From assembly GCF_030651835.1 (NCBI RefSeq), contig NZ_JAUSBX010000062.1, positions 1-64,000 of the forward strand: a stretch of DNA of 64,000 nucleotides, written 5' to 3'. Source of the DNA: Methylicorpusculum sp. GTDB lineage: Bacteria > Pseudomonadota > Gammaproteobacteria > Methylococcales > Methylomonadaceae. Below the pieces are notes generated by a model. It saw only the letters and a program-made list of their open reading frames with translations, ran no database searches and had not been told where the DNA came from. This document shows, piece after piece, positions 18,259-27,417 of the stretch. Position 1 is the stretch's first letter; each line of letters begins with the position of its first letter. A program made the translations under genes and the position numbers.

Positions 18259-18486
18259 ATGGCCGGTTCTACGTCAGATGTATTGTCCGAAGATATGGAT
18301 TATGACGACGAAGATGCTGTTGTTATCGCGGTCGACGAATCAGACGAATCAGAGGGCTCGATCCAGGCAAAAGCAGGATCAAATTATGACAAAGTGGACT
18401 CGCGTAGAAAAATTGAATTGTATTGGGAAAAACGAAGGCTTAAAGAAGAATTTGGCGATATAGAAGATTTCGATTTGGACTTTTAA
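18259..18486 (+). CDS. PA3496-family small protein
   Basis: 75 residues. An acidic N terminus (SEDMDYDDEDAVVIAVDESDES) precedes the conserved basic patch RRKIELYWEKRRLKEEFGDIEDFD. This resembles PA3496-family proteins described as putative envelope-integrity factors. There is no signal peptide. A ribosome-binding site (GGAGG) lies 7 bases before the ATG. It is a single gene; upstream 17.97-18.25 kb shows nothing identifiable. Confidence 0.75.
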   Translation: MAGSTSDVLSEDMDYDDEDAVVIAVDESDESEGSIQAKAGSNYDKVDSRRKIELYWEKRRLKEEFGDIEDFDLDF

Positions 18487-18744
18487 ACTGTTTGACCTGA
18501 ACCCATTTGATTTATAAGCGATTAGCACATTAAGCTTACAGACTTTATTCCTCTTAATTGTCATACCGGCATGGACGCCACGGTTTGACAGTTTTTTATA
18601 GACCCCGCCGAAACTAGATTAAATTCCATAAGATTGCGATTTAAGAGCAGTTACAGCAGGTTTGAATCAACTCATCAGTTTTGTAAACGCTGATTTTTAC
18701 GGGAAAAACTCACTTTTTGCCGCATAAAAGTTACTATAAAACAG

Positions 18745-19296
18745 TTATTTCATCATCTTGTCTTGAAAAATCACGTCCATTTTTTGTGTATTATCGTTAT
18801 TCAGATAGGTCTCGTTATATTGAACAGGAGGAGATGGCACAGGCGTCGGTACATTAACCTGCTCGGCGATTGGGGTGGGCCTGGGTTTTCTAATCTGTTT
18901 TGATTTGTCCAGTCTGTAAGTATCTCCGTAGGTGGTATCCGTATCAAAATCGTCCCAGATATAAACCGGTTGGGCAATAGGCTGGGTTGGAAGCGGAAAG
19001 GTAATCAAGTCGGCAACTCCTACGCCGATTCGACCTCCCATATTTACAATCCCCTTGAATGTCCCACCGACCAAACCATAGAAAATATTGCTTTGATTGG
19101 TCGTGTTAATTACGTTTTTCGGAATTTCAAGAGGGCTGGAGACTATATTGGTAAAGCCGGTCAATGCTTTATGACCGATTTTTTCACCATAGCTGCCGCC
19201 CGGGCGGAAAGACGTATCGGCAAGTACTGCGGAATTTAAAAAAGAGCAGAGCCCAAGGGTTGAGAGTCCCACAATAACGCGTCGATATTTTGTCAT
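18745..19296 (-). CDS. Exosortase-system-associated protein, TIGR04073 family
   Basis: 183 residues with a signal peptide (VIVGLSTLGLCSFLNSAVLA). The body matches the TIGR04073 pattern: KIGHKALTGFTNIVSSPLEIPKN, then glycine-rich FYGLVGGTFKGIVNMGGRIGVGVADLITFPLP. Two hydrophobic glycine-rich stretches may insert in or lie on a membrane. The C terminus is Pro-rich and variable. The family often occurs in genomes with exosortase/PEP-CTERM systems, which fits the sorting-signal proteins further right. The biochemical role is unknown. Confidence 0.8.
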   Translation of the reverse strand: MTKYRRVIVGLSTLGLCSFLNSAVLADTSFRPGGSYGEKIGHKALTGFTNIVSSPLEIPKNVINTTNQSNIFYGLVGGTFKGIVNMGGRIGVGVADLITFPLPTQPIAQPVYIWDDFDTDTTYGDTYRLDKSKQIRKPRPTPIAEQVNVPTPVPSPPVQYNETYLNNDNTQKMDVIFQDKMMK

Positions 19297-19352
19297 GTCA
19301 AATCCTGCCGGTCAGATTAATTTAGGGAAGAGTATAGCAGAGCATCGGCGTT

Positions 19353-21632
19353 TTATTTTTTCAGCGCCTTGGCAAAAGCATTAGCCATGGAGCCCTGAAG
19401 CGGTTTTTCCGGAGACTGTTTGGCCTTATGATTGTTTTGAGGTTGGGGTGTTGGTTTGACCGCATGTGTTGGTGTATCTTTTTTCATTGTCAAGGCGATA
19501 CGTTGTCTGCTGACATCCACCTCCAGTACTTTAACTGATACCATGTCACCGGTTTTTACAACGGTGCGCGGGTCTTTGACAAATTCATCAGCCAGATGGG
19601 ATATGTGCACCAGACCGTCCTGGTGAACGCCAATGTCGACAAACGCGCCGAAATTGGCCACATTGGTGACAACACCTTCCAGGATCATGCCCGGTTTTAA
19701 ATCGGTAATTTTTTCGACGCCTTCTTTATATTTGACACTTTTGAATTCAGGGCGCGGGTCACGGCCCGGCTTTTCAAGCTCTTTAATGATATCGGTGACC
19801 GTGGGCAGACCAAATTTTTCATTGGTAAAATTTGCGGGCTCTAGAGTTCTTAAAAAACTGCTTTGGCCCAGCAGATCACGGATGGATTTGCCGGTTTTTC
19901 CGATGATGGCTTCGACGACCGGATAAGCTTCCGGATGGACGGCAGAGGCATCCAGAGGATTGGTGCCATTCATGACGCGCAAAAAACCAGCGGCCTGTTC
20001 AAATGCCTTTTCGCCTAAACGAGGTACTTTTTTAAGTTGCGCGCGATTTTTGAAAGGACCATTTTGATCACGGAAAGCGACGATATTTTCACTGACTCCA
20101 GCAGATAAACCAGAGACCTGTTTCAACAAAGCGACCGAAGCCGTGTTGACATCAACGCCTACTGCATTAACGCAATCCTCAACTACAGTATCCAGCATCC
20201 GGGCCAATTGCGCCTGATTGACGTCATGCTGATACTGGCCCACGCCAATCGACTTCGGATCAATTTTAACCAGTTCAGCCAGCGGGTCTTGGAGACGTCT
20301 GGCGATCGACACGGCACCTCTGAGCGATACGTCCAGATCGGGGAATTCTTTGGCCGCCAGCTCTGATGCCGAATAAACGGATGCGCCTGCTTCTGATACG
20401 GTCAATTTGCTGAATGTAAGCTCGGGGTGGCGCTTCATCACATCAGCGACCAGTTGGTCTGTTTCCCGAGATGCCGTGCCATTACCGATGCTGACCAGAT
20501 CGACTTGATAGTGCTTGATGTGACGCGCCAGCCGAGCTATCGATTCATCCCATTGGTTCTTTGGCTGGTGGGGATAAATAGTATCGGTCGCAAGGACTTT
20601 TCCGGTAGGGTCGACGACTGCGACTTTTACTCCGGTTCGAATACCTGGATCCAAACCCATTGTTGCTTTTGGGCCGGCAGGGGCTGCCAGTAATAAATCA
20701 CGTAAGTTATTTGCAAATACGCGTATAGCCTCTTGTTCGGCGGCTTCCTTTAGTCTGAGTTTCAAGTCCAGATCAATACGCGTGTAAAGCTTGATTTTCC
20801 AGGCATAACGCGCAGTTTCGGCCAGCCAGGCCTCGGCGGGTTTGCTGATGTCCGTGATATTAAGGTGTCTTGCAACCCATTGTTCGCAGCGTAAATGTTC
20901 TTCCTTTTCATCTGTTCCGGGTTTTAGCGAGAGATTAAGCAAATCTTCATTGCGTCCACGGAAAAGAGCGAGGGCACGATGCGAGGGGATTTTATCGATC
21001 GCTTCCTGATAATCGAAATAGTCTTTAAATTTTGCGGCTTCCTGTTCTTTATTCGGGACGAGCGTGGCATGCATGATGCCTTTTTGCCAGACCCGTTCCC
21101 TTAGTTCCGACAACAATGCAGCATCTTCTGAAATACGTTCCATGATAATTTGCCTCGCGCCTTCCAATGCGGCCGAACTGTCGTTTATACCCAGCTCGTT
21201 ATTGAGATAAGCGAGCGCCGCTTCATCGGGGATCAGGTTGCGGTTTTCCAGAAGCGCGTCGGCAAGAGGTTCCAGTCCCGCTTCGCGGGCAATTTGCGCT
21301 TTAGTACGCCTTTTGGGTTTGTACGGTAAGTATAAATCTTCCAAAAGTGTTTTAGTGTCCGCATTTTGTATGGCTTGCTCAAGATCGGGAGTGAGTTTAC
21401 CTTGGCTGCCAATGCTGTCCAAAATGGTTGTTCGACGCTCGTTTAACTCGCGCAGATAAATTAACCGCTCTTCCAGGTTTCTTAATTGGGTATCGTCCAA
21501 TCCGCCCGTTGCTTCTTTACGGTATCGGGCAATGAAAGGGACAGTGGAACCCTCATCCAATAGTGAAACGGCGGCACTGACCTGATGGAGAGAAACAGCT
21601 AATTCTTCTGCGATGCGTTTTATGACGTCCAT
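19353..21632 (-). CDS. tex: Tex transcription accessory protein
   Basis: Tex is a conserved nucleic-acid-binding protein linked to transcription and RNA handling. I start at the internal ATG ([15 protein letters not shown]), the usual family N terminus, giving 759 residues. The order is the Tex N-terminal helical region, a YqgF/RNase H-like core ([18 protein letters not shown]), a helix-hairpin-helix pair ([20 protein letters not shown]), and a C-terminal S1 domain ([33 protein letters not shown]). A lysine-rich tail follows. It is cytoplasmic and stands alone. Confidence 0.96.
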   Translation of the reverse strand: MDVIKRIAEELAVSLHQVSAAVSLLDEGSTVPFIARYRKEATGGLDDTQLRNLEERLIYLRELNERRTTILDSIGSQGKLTPDLEQAIQNADTKTLLEDLYLPYKPKRRTKAQIAREAGLEPLADALLENRNLIPDEAALAYLNNELGINDSSAALEGARQIIMERISEDAALLSELRERVWQKGIMHATLVPNKEQEAAKFKDYFDYQEAIDKIPSHRALALFRGRNEDLLNLSLKPGTDEKEEHLRCEQWVARHLNITDISKPAEAWLAETARYAWKIKLYTRIDLDLKLRLKEAAEQEAIRVFANNLRDLLLAAPAGPKATMGLDPGIRTGVKVAVVDPTGKVLATDTIYPHQPKNQWDESIARLARHIKHYQVDLVSIGNGTASRETDQLVADVMKRHPELTFSKLTVSEAGASVYSASELAAKEFPDLDVSLRGAVSIARRLQDPLAELVKIDPKSIGVGQYQHDVNQAQLARMLDTVVEDCVNAVGVDVNTASVALLKQVSGLSAGVSENIVAFRDQNGPFKNRAQLKKVPRLGEKAFEQAAGFLRVMNGTNPLDASAVHPEAYPVVEAIIGKTGKSIRDLLGQSSFLRTLEPANFTNEKFGLPTVTDIIKELEKPGRDPRPEFKSVKYKEGVEKITDLKPGMILEGVVTNVANFGAFVDIGVHQDGLVHISHLADEFVKDPRTVVKTGDMVSVKVLEVDVSRQRIALTMKKDTPTHAVKPTPQPQNNHKAKQSPEKPLQGSMANAFAKALKK

Positions 21633-21769
21633 GGATCTCAATAAGTGTGTTTTTTGAAGGGGCCATTTTAACAAGAGCAAGGTGTCTAAAAAACATTTCT
21701 TTAGTGAGGGCTTAAGACTGCTGGATGAAAAACAAGTAATTCGTGATCTTCACCATTAGGAGGTCTATG

Positions 21770-21933
21770 CAGCAATTCCCAGTTTGAACTTTTAATGTGG
21801 TTTTGAGGGGCAGCGTAAGCCTTGCGAGAAACGCCGTAGACCCATCCATGGGGGCTTGACGGCAGCATCCCTGCAGCCGACATTCCCGCAAAGCTTACGC
21901 CTATCCCTTTTTTCATCAAACAGGGAATCGCTG
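21770..21933 (+). repeat. MITE-like palindromic repeat, copy D
   Basis: 164 bp, CAGCAATTCCCAGTTTGA at the left and TCAAACAGGGAATCGCTG at the right. It keeps the central CCATGGGGGCTTGACGGCAGCATCCCTGC block of copy A, but the inner arms differ (GGGGCAGCGTAAGCC against GGCTTACGC-type sequence). It is therefore a diverged subtype. No good target duplication is seen (5 of 9). It lies between tex and cobO, whose start is 71 bp to the right. Nothing else is visible in the 21.63-22.00 kb gap. Confidence 0.82.
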
Positions 21934-22004
21934 AAAAGTATGAAATGATTTAATCGATGACGCTATCCGAGATTACAATACACCGCATTATTCAAGGAGC
22001 ATTT

Positions 22005-22541
22005 ATGAAAGTAAAAGAAAGACGCCACGGCATTGTTGTAGTCAATACCGGTGAGGGTAAAGGTAAATCCTCAAGTGCATTCGGCATGGTATTTCGGGCA
22101 GCGGGATGGGGGATGAAAGTCTGTGTCATTCAGTTTATCAAAGGCCAATGGCAAACCGGTGAACAGAGGGCGGCTGAGAAGTTTGACAATATCGAGTGGC
22201 ATGCGCTTGGTGATGGCTTTACCTGGGACACCAAAAATCCGGAGCAGGATATTAAAACCAGCCGGGAGATTTGGGAATTCAGTAAGCAGAAAATTCTGTC
22301 CGAAGAGTTTGATTTTGTTTTGCTGGATGAGATCAATTATTGCTGCGGCTATAACTGGATTTCCGGACAGGAAATTGCCGACTTCATTGCCAACGACAAA
22401 CCCAAATGGCTACATCTGGTGTTAACAGGGCGTAATGCATCGCCTGAAGTCATAGAAATTGCTGATACCGTCACGGAAATGATGCCGGTCAAGCATGCTT
22501 TTTCGAAAGGGATTAAAGCGGAGCAGGGCGTTGAATTTTGA
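22005..22541 (+). CDS. cobO: Corrinoid adenosyltransferase CobO/BtuR
   Basis: This enzyme transfers adenosyl from ATP to cob(I)alamin, used in cobalamin synthesis or salvage. I start at the ATG preceded by AAGGAG 6 bases upstream, giving 178 residues. The P-loop GEGKGKSSSAFG (about 17-28) is the BtuR/CobO type. Other marks are VIQFIKGQWQTGE, DFVLLDEINYCCGY (Walker B) and LVLTGRNASPEVIEIADTVTEM. A C-terminal KHAFSKGIKAEQGVEF is typical. It is cytoplasmic with no other cobalamin gene nearby. Confidence 0.96.
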   Translation: MKVKERRHGIVVVNTGEGKGKSSSAFGMVFRAAGWGMKVCVIQFIKGQWQTGEQRAAEKFDNIEWHALGDGFTWDTKNPEQDIKTSREIWEFSKQKILSEEFDFVLLDEINYCCGYNWISGQEIADFIANDKPKWLHLVLTGRNASPEVIEIADTVTEMMPVKHAFSKGIKAEQGVEF

Positions 22542-22684
22542 TTAATCCGGATAATTTGTAAGTTTATTATCTGGCGGCATTGCTGAGTCAACCGGAATGA
22601 CATAGAATTTTCTGCCGGTTTGTATCTGGCAAATGAAAGTTCTGTTTTAAATTAATTCTTAATCAAACTTTATGAGGACATTTT

Positions 22685-23047
22685 ATGTCTGAAACACAAA
22701 AAATAATCGGAGCCGTCTTAGGGGTCATCATTATTGGATTTCTGATTGTGGGTACCAGTAAGGAGAAGACCCCGGAAGAGATGGAAGCATCATCGATGAT
22801 GCTTTCGTACAGCTCGATGCAGACTATGGCTGGCCAGAAATGTCCGGCTGCGGTATTAAAAGAGACCGGAGAGCAGGTCTATTTTCCTTCCGAGACAAAA
22901 TCCGATAAATCCACTTTCATCACCTTAATGTACAAAGGTGAAACCGAAAAATTCAAAAACGCCTCCTGCACGCTACATTTAACGCTCGGAGGCATTTCCG
23001 AGTTAATTATTGATGACAAGGTTGTCATAAAAAAACAGGTTAAATAA
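22685..23047 (+). CDS. Hypothetical single-membrane-helix protein
   Basis: I do not recognise this 120-residue protein. The N terminus is one membrane helix (IIGAVLGVIIIGFLIVG, residues 7-23). The rest is a small soluble domain with two cysteines (MAGQKCPAAVLKET and NASCTLHLTLGG), ending in a basic beta segment. This topology would put the domain in the periplasm, where the cysteines could form a disulfide. A TGAGGAC ribosome-binding site precedes the ATG. It is downstream of cobO by 143 bp. Confidence 0.65.
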   Translation: MSETQKIIGAVLGVIIIGFLIVGTSKEKTPEEMEASSMMLSYSSMQTMAGQKCPAAVLKETGEQVYFPSETKSDKSTFITLMYKGETEKFKNASCTLHLTLGGISELIIDDKVVIKKQVK

Positions 23048-23070
23048 GCCGTCTTTTTTGCCTTATCGTC

Positions 23071-23144
23071 CAGAGCCATAGGTTTAATCTGTATTTATTT
23101 ATTTATTTATTTATTTATGGATGGCACTCATAGCCTATGGCTTG
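23071..23144. repeat. Hairpin whose loop holds a TATT microsatellite
   Basis: AGCCATAGG (23074-23082) pairs with CCTATGGCT (23134-23142), and flanking CCA/TGG extends the stem with a bulge. The loop contains almost seven tandem TATT units (23092-23118). It follows the 22.7-kb gene by about 30 bp. The stem could serve as a terminator, while the tandem units are prone to length change. Confidence 0.7.
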
Positions 23145-23207
23145 GACTTTAAGATTGATCTTTAAGAACAATGCGAGTTGCTCTGATTCCACCCGCCGTA
23201 TTCTTCT

Positions 23208-23342
23208 CGGCAATTTCCGGTTTGAACTTTTAATGAGACTTTGAGGCTTGTTGTCAACCTCGCGAGTAGCGCTGTTGATGCATTCCAGCAAAGCTTTTTC
23301 CCGCCCAAAATGACGCTGAAAATATCAAACTGGGAATTGCTG
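23208..23342 (+). repeat. MITE-like palindromic repeat, copy E (decayed)
   Basis: 135 bp from CGGCAATTTCCGGTTTGA to CAAACTGGGAATTGCTG. The inner right arm (CCGCCCAAAATGACGCTGAAAATATCAAACTGGG) matches copy C. The central GGCAGC hairpin is lost. It is shorter and more diverged than the others, an old copy. No target duplication can be seen. Confidence 0.75.
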
Positions 23343-23520
23343 AAACTATGTGGTTTTTTACCCAGGTGAATTGCGGATTTAAGCAGGAAAAGCCATCCTT
23401 GGCTCGCCGGTTTTGTTGTTCTTGATTGGTCTGTTAACTTAAACAGGCTTTAAGAACAGTTGAGATAAAATCCTTTAGTCCGGCGGAAGAGCTGCTTATT
23501 GAATGGGTGTATTTGAGCGA

Positions 23521-24423
23521 TTATGCAGTTTTTTCTTTTTTACGGCCAAATGACATCAAGCCTACCAGACCACTACCCATCAGCCAGACAGCCGCAGGGA
23601 CGGGAACTGGTGACGTGTTTGCAGCTGTGCTGATTTCCAGTTTGTAGTCAGCGACATTTGCGTTCCAGCGGCCTACGCCTGCCCCTCCCAAGTAAACAGA
23701 ATAGATTTGACCGGCTAAGGCTAAGAATGACAACCCATTATCCGCGTCAACAGTTCCGCTGTGAGTTAAGTAAGTGAGGCCTGTTGTTCCGAACGGGTTG
23801 TCACTGGTAAAAGGTTTAGTGGCATTATTCCAAGAGCCATGGTGAGAGTAGTTTCCGGTGTTGGTGTCCATTCCGGTAAATACTGTGATGCCGAAGTTTT
23901 GAATATCAAATCCAGTTCCGGTAACCACTGACGGTTTTAACGTAACCCACATGTCTTCATCCGCTTTGATTAAGCCGATATCGGTTTGGTGCTTCCATCC
24001 GGTAGGGCCATCGGCATCCTGCCAAGCGCCAGCGCCGGTATCAATTTCCGCTTTAAAGCCGTATCTATCTAATGCATTTTGAGTGGATACTTCATAGGTA
24101 TCGCCTGCAGAATGAAGCGCAGCCGCCCAGTTTAAATGAGATGAACCGGTGTAACCAAAAGGCAATGCATTGCCTGCAGTGCCAACCCAAGGCACGACAC
24201 TGCCTTTATTGCCCTGGCTTTCAGGGCCGGTTTTTTTTCCATCATTATTGGTATCGGCAATACGGACCCAGCCATCTGTTGCACTGGGTGAGGCAGTTTG
24301 AAAAATATTGTACATAACGTGCGCAGATGCGCTTGAAATGGAACCGATTGTTAAGGCTGAACCTGCAATTGCCATAGATACAGCTTTTGCTAATTTAGTT
24401 GTCATCACTTTTAGAGCCCTCAT
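23521..24423 (-). CDS. VPxPA/PEP-CTERM exosortase-target surface protein
   Basis: 300 residues with a signal peptide (MAIAGSALTIGSISSASA). The C-terminal sorting signal is VPVPAAVWLMGSGLVGLMSFGRKK: a VPxPA motif, one membrane helix, then basic residues. It reads like the VPLPA/PEP-CTERM signals cut by exosortases. The mature region is Gly/Thr/Asn-rich with no recognisable catalytic domain, so it is probably a surface or biofilm-matrix protein. The start could be the ATG at 24423 or the in-frame ATG at 24405 (GAGGG is nearer the second). A 12-codon leader frame (24465-24427) ends just before. The leader carries a riboswitch-like element and a sigma-54-like promoter. Confidence 0.85.
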   Translation of the reverse strand: MRALKVMTTKLAKAVSMAIAGSALTIGSISSASAHVMYNIFQTASPSATDGWVRIADTNNDGKKTGPESQGNKGSVVPWVGTAGNALPFGYTGSSHLNWAAALHSAGDTYEVSTQNALDRYGFKAEIDTGAGAWQDADGPTGWKHQTDIGLIKADEDMWVTLKPSVVTGTGFDIQNFGITVFTGMDTNTGNYSHHGSWNNATKPFTSDNPFGTTGLTYLTHSGTVDADNGLSFLALAGQIYSVYLGGAGVGRWNANVADYKLEISTAANTSPVPVPAAVWLMGSGLVGLMSFGRKKEKTA

Positions 24424-24486
24424 GGATTATTTGCTAATAAAAGAAGTGATGTCTGCCGGCTTCATTAAAACGCAAAGCTAAGCAGA

Positions 24487-24584
24487 CCTCCTTTTTGAAA
24501 GGAGGCGACCCGGCTATCTTGAAATCAAATGATTCAAGACCCATAGGCTTTCCGGCCCTGTCTCGCAACAGGTGTGGCGATCTA
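24487..24584 (-). promoter_or_regulatory. Probable c-di-GMP-I (GEMM) riboswitch with hairpin platform
   Basis: On the minus strand the leader reads GCCACACCTG, a hairpin with a GCGA tetraloop (CTGTTGCGAGACAG), GGCCGGAAAGCC, GGGTCT, a 7-bp P3-like stem (TCTTGAA/TTCAAGA) and TAGCCGGGTCGCC. This is the order and spacing of GEMM c-di-GMP-I aptamers (GGCAAACC, GNRA hairpin, GCAAAGCC, P3, TAGCGGGTTGCC), with base changes. It runs directly into an 8-bp hairpin CCTCCTTT-CAA-AAAGGAGG (24487-24505), which could be the switching element. There is no long T-run. The call is by eye; a covariance-model search is needed to confirm. Confidence 0.62.
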
Positions 24585-24621
24585 CTGATATAATTGATTA
24601 AGTCAGTATGATCTTGCATTA

Positions 24622-24637
24622 AGCAATTAGTGAGCCA
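24622..24637 (-). promoter_or_regulatory. Sigma-54-type -24/-12 promoter
   Basis: The minus strand reads TGGCTCACTAATTGCT, with GG and GC separated by exactly 10 bases and TTGC at -12. Transcription would start near 24611, about 27 bases before the riboswitch-like aptamer and on the same strand as the surface-protein gene. Confidence 0.65.
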
Positions 24638-24807
24638 ATAATTATCAAAAAGGGGAGTGTAATTTTCTTTTTTTTAAGGGAAAAATAAGTGACTGATTAT
24701 ATTGAAATTAAAATAATCATTTGATAGTGACGTGACGTTTTTAAAACCGATTTATTTATTGAGGCTTCAGATCATTTTTTTTAGGAAAAGAGAAAATTCT
24801 GTAATGC

Positions 24808-24817
24808 GTCATATGAC
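24808..24817. promoter_or_regulatory. GTCATATGAC palindrome, putative upstream activator site
   Basis: A perfect 10-bp palindrome about 170 bp upstream of the sigma-54-type promoter. Related CATATG-centred sites occur upstream of the 30.3-, 38.4- and 41.9-kb genes. The position suits an enhancer-binding protein site. The binding protein is unknown. Confidence 0.5.
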
Positions 24818-24980
24818 ACACTTCCATAAAGAAATTGCGTGATTTGACCTGAAATCTTTTGATGCCGCTTATTTGTTAAAGCGAAATTCACGGGAAGTTG
24901 CTGAACAATACAGTCTTCGTGTAAGGGACTAAGTTTTGGGATTTAACGCTTTTTGAGCCGAACAGCGTTAATCATTGAAT

Positions 24981-25008
24981 CTATCACCCGCATTATTACG
25001 GGTGATAG
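24981..25008 (-). terminator. Perfect 10-bp hairpin after the TPR lipoprotein gene
   Basis: CTATCACCCG/CGGGTGATAG with an 8-base loop, 21 bp after the stop of the TPR gene. There is no T-run, so termination or 3'-end protection are both possible. Confidence 0.55.
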
Positions 25009-25029
25009 GCCAAGCAGCTTTGATAAGGT

Positions 25030-27417
25030 TTATGAGTCTGTTTTCAGTTTTTCAAGTTCAGTTTTAGCTTTATCGGCATCATCAAAAGCGGTATTGAGGG
25101 AAAGCGCTTTTTCAAATGCTTGTTTTGCGTCTTCATTGCGTCCTTTTTTCAGATAGATCATGCCCAAGTGATAATAAAGGTCGGGAATTCGCGTTTCTTT
25201 CGCAACGGCTTTTTCTAACGCGGCTACTGCGTCATCTGTCTGATCATTCAGATAACTCAACCAGCCAAAGGTATCCAGAAATGATGGGAAATCCGAGTTT
25301 TTAAAGATTTGCGCTAACGTTAATCCCCGTTTAATATTTTCTTCACCACCTTTGTTGGCCAGTAATGCGGCTAAATTATTGGTAGCAAGCTGATGGTTTG
25401 GTTTAAGTGTGAGCACTTTTTCATAAGTAGCCATTGCTGCATCAGTATTTTTGGTGATTTCATTAATCGCTGCAAATTCCATTAACAGCTGAACGCTATC
25501 GGGTAATACGCCCAATCCTTTTTCATAAACGTTAAGTGCTTTATCGGTTTGTTCCTGTCTTAAATAAACAGAAGCCAGATCGCGATAGCCTTGTTCAAAC
25601 TTAGGATAGAGTTCTACTACTTTAGAATAAAGTTTCTCGCCTTCGGCAAATTTGTTCTGTTTGAGATAGATTTCGCCGCGCATGGACAGGAAAGCACCGT
25701 TTTCCGGCTGTTTTGCTAATATGTCATCCAGCGTTTTTTCGGCCTGTTTGATGTCTTTTTGCGCCAAGTAACTGTTAACCAATCCGCTGACTGCATCGAT
25801 AGCAAAAGGTTTGATTTCCAGTACTTTTTTGAATTCATCAGTTGCTTCTTTTGCCTTTCCTTGCGCTAAATTGACTTGGGCCATTTTATAATGGGCCAAC
25901 TCTTTATTTTCGCTCAGATCCAGCAGCGATTGGGCAGCTGCTTCAGCTTTGGGCCAGTCTTTGCGTTGCCCGTATAAATCGACCAACATAACGACAGTCT
26001 CGACATCTTTGTCACTATTCGCTTGCGTTTTTTCCAGTAGCGCTAATGCCGCGTCGGCCTGGTTTTGTCTTACCATCAATCTGGCCAAGTCGCGGGATGC
26101 AATCAAATTCTTGGGATTGATAGCCAGGATTTTCTCAAGCGATTCACGGGCCAAATCGATTTTTCCGTTTTGGAGGTGGGTACTTGCCAGCAATAATAAG
26201 GCTTTTTCGGATTCCGGTTCATCACGTAAAACAGTTCTTAAATCGGCCGTGGCGGCGTCAAAATTTTTCTCGTTAAGAAATAAGCCTGCCCTCATCAAAA
26301 GCGCATTACTATTTTTTTGATCGGCTTTGATGACTTCTTCTAGAATCCCACGGGCTTTTTCCATGTCTTTTTCGCTGATTGCGATGGCAGCCAATCGAGT
26401 TTGTGCGTCAAGTCCATGTTTGCCGGCGGGATCATCCGCAACGATGCTATTCAGCACTTCCTTGATACGGTCCGGTTGATCCTGATAGATTCTGAGTAAG
26501 GCAAAACGCAGGCTAAAGTTTTTAGGGTTTTCCTTGATGAGCGCCAGTAATTTGGTTTCAGCTATTTCTTTGCTTCTTTGTGAGATCAAAAAATCGACCA
26601 AAGCTAACTTCGGGCCATCAGCTTCAGGCAGTTTATTAATTAAATTAATTAAAACCTGCTCGGCCTCATCAATACGTTTATCGCTTGCATAAAACTTGGC
26701 TAACCCATAATTTAAATTGTCATTCTCCGGAAATTGAGCAGTCAAGGCTTTCATCTCGGCTTCAACCTGATCTTTTTTACCTTGAGCAGTAAGAATATTT
26801 ATTTTAACCAGTGCAAGATTGATCGCATCAGGATGAATTTTTAAAGACGATTCAACCAATTGCAATGCTTCATCAATTTTTTTCTCGTCACCCAAAATTT
26901 TGACCATCAATAAGGTCGCATCTTGTTGGCCGGGTTCCAGTGCCAAGACTTTTTCAAAAAGCGCCTTAGCTTGGACGGGGTCTTCTTTACGCAGGAATAT
27001 CGCGCCTTTTAATGCCAGCGCATCAATGTTTTCAGGGGCTTTTGCCAGGACTAAATCGGCTTTTTCTTCCGCTTTCTCGATGTTGCCGCTGATTAAAAAT
27101 AATTTGCCCAGTTTAACTTGAGCATCGAAACGATCCGGTTGACTTTCAACCACGGCGGACAATAAACCAAAAACTTTTTGCCAGTTTTGGCTTTTTTCTT
27201 CCACTTCCGCCAAAAGAAAATTGGCATCTATATTTTTGGGGTTGATTTGCAGAACATTTTTCAGTTCTACACGGGCTTTATCAAGATTATTCTGGTCGTA
27301 AAATGCCTGGGCTTTTTCCAGATACTTTTGCTCACGCTCTTGTGAACTGCCGCAGGCCGTAAGAAATACAAGCGTGGTAACCAGCAGCAACCGGTTGATG
27401 AAGAGTACAGCTTTCAT
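25030..27417 (-). CDS. TPR-repeat lipoprotein, PrsT-like
   Basis: 795 residues. The signal peptide ends in LVFLTAC, a lipobox with Cys22. The rest is a long array of about 20 tetratricopeptide repeats, many with the ...A...L...NP pattern (ALFEKVLALEPGQQDATLLM, EFKKVLEIKPFAIDAVSGLV). Length, lipobox and repeat type match PrsT, the TPR lipoprotein of PEP-CTERM/exosortase loci, which supports surface-polymer assembly. It lies beside a VPxPA surface protein, but no exosortase is visible. A generic TPR lipoprotein is the alternative. AGGGA precedes the ATG. Confidence 0.75.
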   Translation of the reverse strand: MKAVLFINRLLLVTTLVFLTACGSSQEREQKYLEKAQAFYDQNNLDKARVELKNVLQINPKNIDANFLLAEVEEKSQNWQKVFGLLSAVVESQPDRFDAQVKLGKLFLISGNIEKAEEKADLVLAKAPENIDALALKGAIFLRKEDPVQAKALFEKVLALEPGQQDATLLMVKILGDEKKIDEALQLVESSLKIHPDAINLALVKINILTAQGKKDQVEAEMKALTAQFPENDNLNYGLAKFYASDKRIDEAEQVLINLINKLPEADGPKLALVDFLISQRSKEIAETKLLALIKENPKNFSLRFALLRIYQDQPDRIKEVLNSIVADDPAGKHGLDAQTRLAAIAISEKDMEKARGILEEVIKADQKNSNALLMRAGLFLNEKNFDAATADLRTVLRDEPESEKALLLLASTHLQNGKIDLARESLEKILAINPKNLIASRDLARLMVRQNQADAALALLEKTQANSDKDVETVVMLVDLYGQRKDWPKAEAAAQSLLDLSENKELAHYKMAQVNLAQGKAKEATDEFKKVLEIKPFAIDAVSGLVNSYLAQKDIKQAEKTLDDILAKQPENGAFLSMRGEIYLKQNKFAEGEKLYSKVVELYPKFEQGYRDLASVYLRQEQTDKALNVYEKGLGVLPDSVQLLMEFAAINEITKNTDAAMATYEKVLTLKPNHQLATNNLAALLANKGGEENIKRGLTLAQIFKNSDFPSFLDTFGWLSYLNDQTDDAVAALEKAVAKETRIPDLYYHLGMIYLKKGRNEDAKQAFEKALSLNTAFDDADKAKTELEKLKTDS

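Noticed and set aside
18185-18463. 92-codon frame overlapping the PA3496-type gene
   Set aside because: The 75-codon frame has the ribosome-binding site and the conserved motif; the longer frame has neither.
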